Source: Janthinobacterium lividum
GTDB lineage: Bacteria; Pseudomonadota; Gammaproteobacteria; Steroidobacterales; Steroidobacteraceae
Assembly: GCA_943327025.2 (NCBI GenBank)
Contig: CALPVO020000023.1
Coordinates: 1-14,357 of the forward strand
Length of the DNA: 14,357 bases
Reading direction: 5' to 3'
The notes beneath the pieces were generated by a model. That model did no database searches. It had not been told where the DNA came from and saw only the letters and a list, made by a program, of their open reading frames with translations. Below are positions 8,700 through 14,357 of the stretch, piece by piece (positions within the stretch are counted from its first letter, which is position 1; the number at the start of each line of letters is the position of its first letter). The translations under genes and the position numbers were made by a program.

Positions 8700-8746
8700 T
8701 ACCGGACTCCTCCACAATACCGGTGTCGTACTCAAATGAACGAGTA
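8700..8746. promoter_or_regulatory. Operator-like repeats in the ethA-gph divergent region
   Basis: The 235-bp gap 8625-8859 holds no gene. Within it, two adjoining 18-bp segments starting taccgg (8700-8717 and 8718-8735) agree at 13 of 18 bases. A dyad, TACTC-8 nt-GAGTA (8729-8733, 8742-8746), follows. These could be regulator sites for the divergent genes, but short repeats also arise by chance and no promoter elements stand out. Confidence 0.25.
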
Positions 8747-8859
8747 GCGACGTGCCGGAAGGAACCGCGTCACATGGCCTGTAGCCACCGAAGGTAGATG
8801 TGCCTCGGGGTTCGCTACAGGGGTTCCCTCACGCTTCTGTTCCACAAGTACCTCAACGC

Positions 8860-9555
8860 ATGCCCCGCTCCACTCCAGCCCCTGCTGCCATCGCTGCCAT
8901 CGCTGCTATTGCCTTCGACCTCGACGGCACTTTGGTCGACAGCGCACCCGATATTAGCGATGCCCTGAACTTCGCCTTGGCGAAGGAAGGGTTGGCGCCC
9001 TTCGACGTCAAGCAAGTCATTCATTGGATTGGCGACGGCCCCGACGCCCTCATTGACCGCGCCTTGGCCAGCCACGGCTTGCCCGAACCGGACAGCACCA
9101 CGCTGAAGCGGGTCCGCGCCGCCTACGACGAACAGTCCCTACGGGACCCCTTGGGGCGGGGAAAATTGTTTTCGGGCATTACGGAACTGCTCGCCGCCCT
9201 CGAGGGCCGCTGGCCGCTGGCCGTGGTCACGAATAAGCCACCCGATCTCGCCTTGGCCGTGCTGGGCAGTGCTGGTATCGCCTCGCGTTTCGTCACCGTG
9301 CACGGAGCAAGTCGCCGCCAAGAACGCAAGCCGGAGCCCTTCCTGCTGTTCGCCGCCGCCGAGGCGCTGGGGGTTAGCCCCGCTTCCCTGCTGATGGTGG
9401 GGGACAGTCTGGCCGACCTCGGGGCGGCCGCCGCAGCGGACTGCCCGGTGGCCTATGCTCAGTGGGGCTACGGCAAAGAAGGCGCACTTCAGCGGCATCC
9501 AGGGGCTTTCGTGCTGGAACGCCCCGAAGACCTCCTGACGTTGTTGCGACACTAA
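8860..9555 (+). CDS. gph: HAD-family phosphoglycolate phosphatase
   Basis: A 231-aa cytosolic HAD-superfamily phosphatase, the usual size for Gph, which removes phosphate from 2-phosphoglycolate formed by DNA end repair or metabolism. The four HAD motifs are present: nucleophile Asp20 and Asp22 in FDLDGT (19-24), Thr124 in VVTNKP, Lys157 in RKPEP, and the GDSLAD metal site with Asp182 and Asp186. The ISDALNFAL helical cap region fits subfamily IA. The start at ATG 8860 has no strong Shine-Dalgarno; an upstream in-frame GTG at 8800 would only add a low-complexity leader. Unusually, the leader before the first strand contains AAI three times, from a 9-bp in-frame repeat (8884-8910). MupP, the muramic acid phosphatase, is a close relative and remains an alternative. 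It is followed 103 bp later by aldolase. Confidence 0.88.
   Translation: MPRSTPAPAAIAAIAAIAFDLDGTLVDSAPDISDALNFALAKEGLAPFDVKQVIHWIGDGPDALIDRALASHGLPEPDSTTLKRVRAAYDEQSLRDPLGRGKLFSGITELLAALEGRWPLAVVTNKPPDLALAVLGSAGIASRFVTVHGASRRQERKPEPFLLFAAAEALGVSPASLLMVGDSLADLGAAAAADCPVAYAQWGYGKEGALQRHPGAFVLERPEDLLTLLRH
8884..8910 (+). repeat. Nine-bp in-frame repeat encoding (AAI)3
   Basis: gctgccatc occurs twice exactly (8884-8892, 8893-8901) and once degenerately as gctgctatt (8902-8910), encoding AAIAAIAAI just before the catalytic FDLDGT of the phosphatase. It looks like slippage expansion of the N-terminal leader. Confidence 0.75.
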
Positions 9556-9658
9556 AGCGACCCGGAGCCGACCAGCACCCCGACGCCCTTCCCTTGGACG
9601 CGGTCCTTGCTGCATCATTCAGGGCTGATACTTGCCACCGTAGCCTCTGGAGTTCCCC

Positions 9659-10696
9659 ATGGCCCTCATCTCCCTGCGTCAGTTGCTCGACCATGCCGCC
9701 GAAAACGGCTACGGCGTGCCTGCCTTTAACGTCAACAACCTCGAGCAGGTTCAGGCCATCATGCAGGCGGCGGAAAAAACGCAAAGCCCGGTCATCCTTC
9801 AGGCATCGGCCGGGGCCCGCAAATATGCCGGCGAGCCGTTCCTGCGCAAGCTCATCGAAGCGGCTATCGAGCAGTACCCGGACATTCCGCTGTGCATGCA
9901 CCAGGACCACGGCGCCAGCCCCGCAGTCTGCGTGCAGTCCATTCGCTCGGGCTTCAGCTCGGTGATGATGGACGGCTCGCTCATGGAAGACGCCAAGACT
10001 CCGGCGTCCTATGAATACAACGTCGAAGTCACGCGCCATGTCTGCAAGATTGCCCATGCCGTGGGTGTTTCCGTGGAAGGCGAACTGGGCTGCCTCGGGT
10101 CGCTGGAGTCGGGCCAAGCCGGTGAAGAAGACGGCTCGGGCGCTGAAGGCATCCTGTCCCACGACCAGCTCCTGACGGACCCCGACCAGGCCGCGGACTT
10201 CGTCGCGAAGACCGGCGTGGACGCGCTCGCCATTGCTATCGGCACCTCGCACGGCGCCTACAAGTTCAGCCGCAAGCCCACGGGCGATATCCTCGCCATG
10301 AAGCGCGTGCAGGAAATCAACGCCAAGATTCCGAACACCCACCTTGTCATGCACGGCTCGTCCAGCGTGCCGCAGGAGTGGCTGGAAATCATCCGTGAAT
10401 ACGGCGGTGACTTGAAGGAGACCTACGGCGTGCCCGTCGAAGAAATCCAGCAAGGCATCAAGCACGGCGTGCGCAAGATCAACATCGATACCGACATTCG
10501 TTTGGCAATGACAGGCGCCATCCGCCGAGCGATGGCCAAGAACCCCGGCGAGTTCGACCCGCGCAAGTACATGAAGGACGCCATGCTGGCCGCGCGCGAC
10601 ATCTGCATCGCCCGTTACGATGCCTTCGGTTGCTCGGGCATGGCCCAGAAAATCAAGGTCATCCCGCTCGAAGCGATGGCGAAAAAATACCAATAA
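9659..10696 (+). CDS. fba: Class II fructose-bisphosphate aldolase
   Basis: A 345-aa zinc-dependent aldolase that interconverts fructose 1,6-bisphosphate with DHAP and glyceraldehyde 3-phosphate in glycolysis and gluconeogenesis. The catalytic Asp83 and zinc ligand His84 lie in HQDHGASP (81-88). Further zinc histidines are His198 in GTSHG and His232 in MHGSS. The DHAP phosphate-binding NIDTD motif is at 275-279. Overall it resembles the CbbA-like class II branch (sedoheptulose-bisphosphate-capable in some autotrophs) rather than E. coli FbaA; no Calvin-cycle genes are present here, so a housekeeping role is inferred. A TGGAG ribosome binding site (9648-9652) sits 6 nt before the ATG. A weak -10-like GATACT (9627-9632) lies upstream without a well-spaced -35. 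A stem-loop follows the stop. Confidence 0.97.
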   Translation: MALISLRQLLDHAAENGYGVPAFNVNNLEQVQAIMQAAEKTQSPVILQASAGARKYAGEPFLRKLIEAAIEQYPDIPLCMHQDHGASPAVCVQSIRSGFSSVMMDGSLMEDAKTPASYEYNVEVTRHVCKIAHAVGVSVEGELGCLGSLESGQAGEEDGSGAEGILSHDQLLTDPDQAADFVAKTGVDALAIAIGTSHGAYKFSRKPTGDILAMKRVQEINAKIPNTHLVMHGSSSVPQEWLEIIREYGGDLKETYGVPVEEIQQGIKHGVRKINIDTDIRLAMTGAIRRAMAKNPGEFDPRKYMKDAMLAARDICIARYDAFGCSGMAQKIKVIPLEAMAKKYQ

Positions 10697-10699
10697 AAC

Positions 10700-10716
10700 C
10701 CCTGCCTTTTGCAGGG
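10700..10716. terminator. Stem-loop downstream of aldolase
   Basis: A perfect 6-bp stem (ccctgc 10700-10705, gcaggg 10711-10716) with a 5-nt loop begins 3 nt after the fba stop. The T-rich tail (ggttttatt) appears only on the minus-strand reading, so plus-strand termination would be inefficient and read-through into the hydrolase gene is possible. Confidence 0.45.
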
Positions 10717-10756
10717 AACCCCGGGTGCCGTGTCAGCGGTGCCTTCAGGAGCGCGC

Positions 10757-11707
10757 ATGAAACGCTGGCAGAAGTGGTCAGGAACCGTGTTGGCACTCTT
10801 GCTGGTGGCGGTGGCAGTCCCTGCCATCGCCTTCTGGGCCCCGGACCAGCCGGTCAGCGCGCTGCAAGGGCGCTGGGCACCCCCACCATCGCAGTTCGTG
10901 GCGGTGGACGGTATGCCCTTCCACCTGCGCGATGAAGGCCCTCGCGACGACCCCGCCCCCATCGTCCTGCTCCATGGCACCTCGTCTTCCCTGCACACCT
11001 GGGAAGGCTGGGTGGCTGGTTTGCGGCAGCAACGCCGCGTCATCACCTTCGACTTGCCGGGCTTCGGACTGACTGGGCCGGCACCCGATGCGGACTACAG
11101 CATCGAGGCCCATGTTCGCCACGTCGTGGCCGTGCTCGACCATTTGGGCGTGCAGCACTGCGTTTTAGGCGGCAATTCCTTGGGCGGGGCCATCGCCTGG
11201 GCCGTGGCCGCTGCCCATCCGGAGCGGGTCGATCGCCTCATTCTCGTTGACTCTGCCGGTTACCCCGTCGCCTCGAAGTCGGTGCCTATCGGCTTCCGCT
11301 TGGCGCGCAACCCGGTACTGGCACCCCTCATGAACAGCATCCTGCCGCGAAGCATGGTGGAAAGCAGCGTGCGTAATGTCTTCGGGCACCCGGAACGGGT
11401 CACCCCGGAACTGGTGGACCGCTATTTCGCCATGACCGTCCGCGCCGGTAACCGGCAAGCTCTCATCCAGCGGATGGCCCAGCCGCGCTGGGGGGCGGAC
11501 ACCTCGGCGCTAAAGACCTTGCGCCAACCCACGCTCATCATTTGGGGTGGCCAGGATCGCCTGATACCGCCCGCGGCAGGCGACCGCTTCGACGCGGACA
11601 TCCCCGACAGCCATCTGGTGGTGTTTGAAGACCTGGGGCATGTGCCGCAGGAAGAAGACGCAGCCCGTACGCTGCCGCCCGTGCTGGAGTTTCTGGCGCG
11701 GCCATGA
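10757..11707 (+). CDS. Membrane-anchored alpha/beta hydrolase
   Basis: A 316-aa alpha/beta-hydrolase-fold enzyme. Residues about 8-27 form one hydrophobic helix after a KRWQKW basic start, so the catalytic domain is probably anchored at, or exported across, the inner membrane. The oxyanion region is LLHGTSSSLHTW (71-82). The catalytic triad is Ser141 in the GNSLG nucleophile elbow, Asp267 in WGGQDRLIP and His295 in DLGHVPQEE. The start at ATG 10757 is chosen because AGGAG (10747-10751) precedes it by 5 nt; a frame extension upstream to 10709 is not needed. It follows the aldolase by 60 bp and may be partly co-transcribed with it. The substrate (ester, lactone, epoxide or C-C bond) cannot be told from sequence. 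Confidence 0.9.
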   Translation: MKRWQKWSGTVLALLLVAVAVPAIAFWAPDQPVSALQGRWAPPPSQFVAVDGMPFHLRDEGPRDDPAPIVLLHGTSSSLHTWEGWVAGLRQQRRVITFDLPGFGLTGPAPDADYSIEAHVRHVVAVLDHLGVQHCVLGGNSLGGAIAWAVAAAHPERVDRLILVDSAGYPVASKSVPIGFRLARNPVLAPLMNSILPRSMVESSVRNVFGHPERVTPELVDRYFAMTVRAGNRQALIQRMAQPRWGADTSALKTLRQPTLIIWGGQDRLIPPAAGDRFDADIPDSHLVVFEDLGHVPQEEDAARTLPPVLEFLARP

Positions 11708-11716
11708 GGCAATCGC

Positions 11717-11739
11717 GGGGCCCGCAGTCAGCAGGCCCC
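11717..11739. terminator. GC-rich stem-loop between the convergent hydrolase and SOUL genes
   Basis: GGGGCC (11717-11722) pairs with GGCCCC (11734-11739) around an 11-nt loop. A second perfect hairpin, gagccg-cgg-cggctc (11753-11767), overlaps the SOUL gene stop. They lie between convergent genes, but neither has a T-tract, so termination activity is only plausible. Confidence 0.35.
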
Positions 11740-11765
11740 CGTGAAAGTCATCGAGCCGCGGCGGC

Positions 11766-12386
11766 TCAGTCCTTGGCTTCCACGTCGAACACCACCTCGT
11801 GGCGCCGCATGAACGGCAACGTCCAAGGCGGGTCGTAGCGCAGCAAACGCGGCGGCCCCACAGCGCGCATGCCCCGTGCTTTTAGCCACATGAGTAGTTC
11901 TTGCGCCTTGCCCTCCACTTTCGCCTCGTTCATGAAGCCGGAAAAGCGCAGTACCGCCGTGCGCTGTCCAGGTAACTCGCGGAGCGCGACCGCCGGATTG
12001 TTCGGGCGCGGCAAGGTGGCCAGGGTGTACTTCGAGGGCATGACGAATTGCACCCGCCAACGGTTCGCGCCTTCGAGGTTCTGGCGGTCTTCTGGTACCG
12101 CGACCACCGGCGCCGTCATGGCGATGCGTTCCGAGCCAGGTTCGGCTGAAACGGCCGAGACGGTCCGATTCCCCCCAAAGATGTAACCGGCAACCAAGCT
12201 GAAACCCCGGCTTGAGGCGGTCTCCAGATCGCCGCCCACCACTACCTCCGCGACCACCGTCGGGGCGTACTGCCGCACTTCATGGTCGCCGTCTTTCAGC
12301 AGCAACTTGAAGGCAGGTTCCTCAATTGCACCAGCCACAGGCACCACTCCCAGCATCAACAACATCAACCCTAACGAACGCCACAT
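11766..12386 (-). CDS. SOUL family heme-binding protein, exported
   Basis: A 206-aa protein with an N-terminal signal peptide: MWRSLGLMLLMLGVVPVAGA, probably cut before IEEP. The rest forms one SOUL/HEBP domain (about 24-204): FKLLLKDGDHEVRQYAPTVV is the typical EVRxYxP entry, followed by RIAMTAPVV, WRVQFVMPSKY, RFSGFMNE and the LLRYDPPWTLPFMRRHEV ending, all typical of the family. Eukaryotic members bind heme or porphyrin; the role of bacterial exported members is not established, so heme binding is a family-level assumption. ATG 12386 has a strong AAGGAG site (12394-12399 on the minus strand) 7 nt upstream. It is divergent from the D-lactate dehydrogenase gene across 63 bp. Confidence 0.92.
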   Translation of the reverse strand: MWRSLGLMLLMLGVVPVAGAIEEPAFKLLLKDGDHEVRQYAPTVVAEVVVGGDLETASSRGFSLVAGYIFGGNRTVSAVSAEPGSERIAMTAPVVAVPEDRQNLEGANRWRVQFVMPSKYTLATLPRPNNPAVALRELPGQRTAVLRFSGFMNEAKVEGKAQELLMWLKARGMRAVGPPRLLRYDPPWTLPFMRRHEVVFDVEAKD

Positions 12387-12449
12387 GGCGGAACTCCTTC
12401 AGTCGTTACCAGTACCGCAAGCCGCCACGATACCGTAGCATTCTTTCCC

Positions 12450-13826
12450 ATGAACCTGCCCGCTGCTTTTGCCGAACTCGCTGCCCGTTTCGGGGAGCGC
12501 TTTTCCACCAATGCCACCCTGCGCGAGCAGCACGGGCATGGCGAAAGCAACGCCGTGTTCTTCCCGCCGGATGGCGTTATCTGGCCGGAAACCACGGCTG
12601 AAGTGGCAGAAATCGTTCGCCTCTGCGTTGCGCATCGCGTGCCCATGGTGCCGTTCGGCGCCGGCACTTCCCTCGAAGGCCATATTGCGGCGGTGCGGGG
12701 CGGCGTGTGTATCGACCTCTCCCGTATGGACCAGTTGCTGGAGTGTTCGCCCGAAGATCTGGATTGTACGGTCCAACCGGGCCTCACTCGTGAGGGGCTA
12801 AACCATGCGCTGCGCGAGACCGGGTTGTTCTTCCCGGTCGACCCGGGCGCGAACGCCAGCATCGGTGGTATGACCAGCACCCGCGCCTCGGGCACCACCA
12901 CCGTGCGCTATGGCGGCATGTCGGCGAACGTCCTCGCCCTCGAGGTCGTCACGCCCCAAGGCGAGGTGGTGAGGTTTGGTAGTCGCGCCCGCAAGACGTC
13001 CGCCGGCTACGACCTAGTCCATCTGATGACTGGCGCCGAAGGCACACTCGGCATCATCACGGCTATCACGTTGCGGCTGCACCCGCGCCCCGAAGCCGTG
13101 GGCACGCTCACCTGCGCCTATCCCGCCATACGTCCCGCTGTGGATACGGTTATCGAACTGGTACAACTCGGTGCGCCATTAGCCCGCATGGAGTTTATCG
13201 ACGAAGTGGCGGCGCGTGCCTGCAACGCGTGGTCCGGCACCAGCTTGCCCGAAACACCCACACTGTTCATCGAGTTTCATGGCACGCCTGCAGGTGTGGC
13301 AGAGCAACTGGAACGCGCTCGCGAAGTCGTCCACGGGCACGGCGCCTCGGCCGTCAGCACCAGCACGGATGAAAAGGAAATTGCGAAGCTTTGGCGCGCG
13401 CGGCACACTGCCTACCACGCCGGGCGTGCCTTGCGTCCTGGCACTGAAGCCGTCACCGGGGATGTGGCTGTGCCGGTGTCGCGGCTCGCTGACAACCTTG
13501 TAGCGGCTCGTGAGGACTTGGATGCCCATGGGCTCACGGCCGCGATTGTCGGCCATGTGGGCGATGGCAACTTCCATGTCGTGTTTTTGCACGACCCCGC
13601 CCCTTCCCGCGAAGCGGACCTCGTCAACGAGGTGTACGCCCGTATGATCACGCGGGCACAGGCCGATGGCGGTACTTGCACCGGCGAACACGGTATTGGC
13701 CTCGGCAAGCGCGACAAACTGCAGGCGGAATTCGGCGCCGGCACCTTGCAACTGATGCGCGCCATTAAGCAAGCTTGGGATCCACTGGACCTCATGAACC
13801 CTGGAAAAATTTTGCCCGACGCTTAA
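12450..13826 (+). CDS. dld: FAD-dependent D-lactate dehydrogenase (cytochrome/quinone type)
   Basis: A 458-aa VAO/PCMH-type flavoprotein oxidising D-2-hydroxy acids, most likely D-lactate to pyruvate, with electrons passed to the respiratory chain. The FAD-binding domain shows PFGAGTSLEGH (68-78), VDPGANASIGGM (130-141), ASGTTTVRYGGM (146-157) and GAEGTLGIIT (195-204). The C-terminal oxidase domain shows HVGDGNFH (369-376), GEHGIGLGKR (412-421) and the terminal LMNPGKILP. The sequence closely resembles mitochondrial LDHD. Glycolate oxidase subunit GlcD is the main alternative, but no glcE or glcF follows. No signal peptide or membrane helix is seen, so membrane association would be peripheral. 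The ATG has no obvious Shine-Dalgarno. Its TAA overlaps the stop of the convergent MATE gene. Confidence 0.92.
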   Translation: MNLPAAFAELAARFGERFSTNATLREQHGHGESNAVFFPPDGVIWPETTAEVAEIVRLCVAHRVPMVPFGAGTSLEGHIAAVRGGVCIDLSRMDQLLECSPEDLDCTVQPGLTREGLNHALRETGLFFPVDPGANASIGGMTSTRASGTTTVRYGGMSANVLALEVVTPQGEVVRFGSRARKTSAGYDLVHLMTGAEGTLGIITAITLRLHPRPEAVGTLTCAYPAIRPAVDTVIELVQLGAPLARMEFIDEVAARACNAWSGTSLPETPTLFIEFHGTPAGVAEQLERAREVVHGHGASAVSTSTDEKEIAKLWRARHTAYHAGRALRPGTEAVTGDVAVPVSRLADNLVAAREDLDAHGLTAAIVGHVGDGNFHVVFLHDPAPSREADLVNEVYARMITRAQADGGTCTGEHGIGLGKRDKLQAEFGAGTLQLMRAIKQAWDPLDLMNPGKILPDA

Positions 13827-14357
13827 GCCGTGACGAGCTTGGCCTGGCGCCAACTACCTGCAAGGTAATATGCACCCGTCAGGACAAAACCCAGCACGGT
13901 AGTCCACGCCGCGACCCACCAAACGCCGTTGGCGCCGTAGTGGTCGATGGCCCAAAACGCCGCTGTGGCCCGAAAGCCGAGCATGGTGACCACCAAGATG
14001 AGCAGTGGCGCCACGACGGCACCAGCAGCACGCACCACGCCCGAGAGCACCATGGTGACGCCGAACAACGGGAAGCTCCACAACACGATTTGATCGATAC
14101 CATGGGCAATTTCAATGGCCGGGCTACCGGCCGGCAGGAACAAGCCCAACAGCGGCCGGTCCAGAAAATACAGCAGCAGCACCGGCAAACCCGTCAACAG
14201 CAAATTGAAGCCCAAGGCAACGCGTGTGGTTTCGCGGACGCGATCCCAGAGACCCGCACCAATGTTCTGTGCAGCCATGGCCGAGACCGCTGCACCCAAA
14301 GCGAAGGCTGGCATTTGAATGTAGTTCCACAATTGCATGCCGGCCGCATAAGCAGCA
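13823..14357 (-). CDS. MATE-family multidrug efflux transporter (N-terminal part outside window)
   Basis: The C-terminal 177 residues of a polytopic inner-membrane protein are visible; the frame remains open to the right edge (AAYAAG precedes MQLWNYIQMP), so the ATG at 14338 is internal. QLWNYIQMPAFALGAAVSAM, then AAQNIGAGLWDRV and a set of about five hydrophobic helices match the second half of NorM/MATE exporters, which expel cationic drugs and dyes using Na+ or H+ gradients. Substrates cannot be inferred from this half. The stop TAA (13825-13823) shares four bases with the stop of the convergent D-lactate dehydrogenase gene, leaving no room for a conventional terminator between them. Confidence 0.92.
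   Translation of the reverse strand, partial: AAYAAGMQLWNYIQMPAFALGAAVSAMAAQNIGAGLWDRVRETTRVALGFNLLLTGLPVLLLYFLDRPLLGLFLPAGSPAIEIAHGIDQIVLWSFPLFGVTMVLSGVVRAAGAVVAPLLILVVTMLGFRATAAFWAIDHYGANGVWWVAAWTTVLGFVLTGAYYLAGSWRQAKLVTA

Noticed and set aside
8800..8859. In-frame GTG extension of the phosphatase by 20 codons
   Set aside because: Gph proteins normally begin close to the FDLDGT motif; ATG 8860 already provides a leader, and no ribosome binding site precedes GTG 8800.
9374..10693. A 439-codon open frame on the minus strand, opposite the aldolase
   Set aside because: It lies antisense to an unmistakable class II aldolase, has His/Ala/Gly/Arg-rich low-information sequence and no recognisable domain. 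It is typical of open antisense frames in high-GC DNA.

Overview
The window looks like an ordinary chromosomal stretch of a moderately high-GC gammaproteobacterium. This is inferred from protein resemblances: a YbiT-type ABC-F protein close to the E. coli one, a CbbA-like class II aldolase, and a Gph-type phosphatase. Xanthomonadales or Nevskiales relatives fit the mix best, but I cannot fix the taxon without a search. There is no rRNA, tRNA, CRISPR array, transposase or phage gene. Coding density is high and the longest gap without a gene is about 235 bp (8625-8859).

Layout. The left edge cuts a histidinol-phosphate-aminotransferase-like gene (1-1097, +) whose visible N-terminus resembles the end of an export signal. 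It converges on ybiT (1158-2762, -). Divergent from ybiT is a tight three-gene + strand operon: an APC-family amino acid/choline-type permease (2842-4341), a VAT1-like zinc-independent quinone oxidoreductase (4347-5390, 5-nt gap) and a GMC flavoprotein oxidoreductase (5387-7039, 4-bp GTGA overlap). An EthA-type Baeyer-Villiger monooxygenase (7146-8624, -) converges on it. A divergent intergenic region of 235 bp then leads to gph (8860-9555, +), class II fructose-bisphosphate aldolase (9659-10696, +) and a membrane-anchored alpha/beta hydrolase (10757-11707, +). A putatively exported SOUL/heme-binding protein (11766-12386, -) lies divergent to a D-lactate dehydrogenase (12450-13826, +). The stop codon of the latter overlaps that of a MATE efflux transporter running in from the right edge (13823-14357, -).

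How the genes work together. The permease, MDR reductase and GMC oxidase are almost certainly co-translated and suggest uptake plus oxidation of a small amine, amino-acid or alcohol substrate; the substrate is not evident. The neighbouring BVMO could act on a ketone or aldehyde product, but it is on the opposite strand and the link is speculative. Gph and aldolase are central carbon enzymes, and D-LDH feeds electrons from D-lactate to the respiratory chain. I see no strong evidence for a previously undescribed system. The points most worth checking are the oxidative operon, the signal-bearing aminotransferase, and short 18-bp direct repeats in two intergenic regions.
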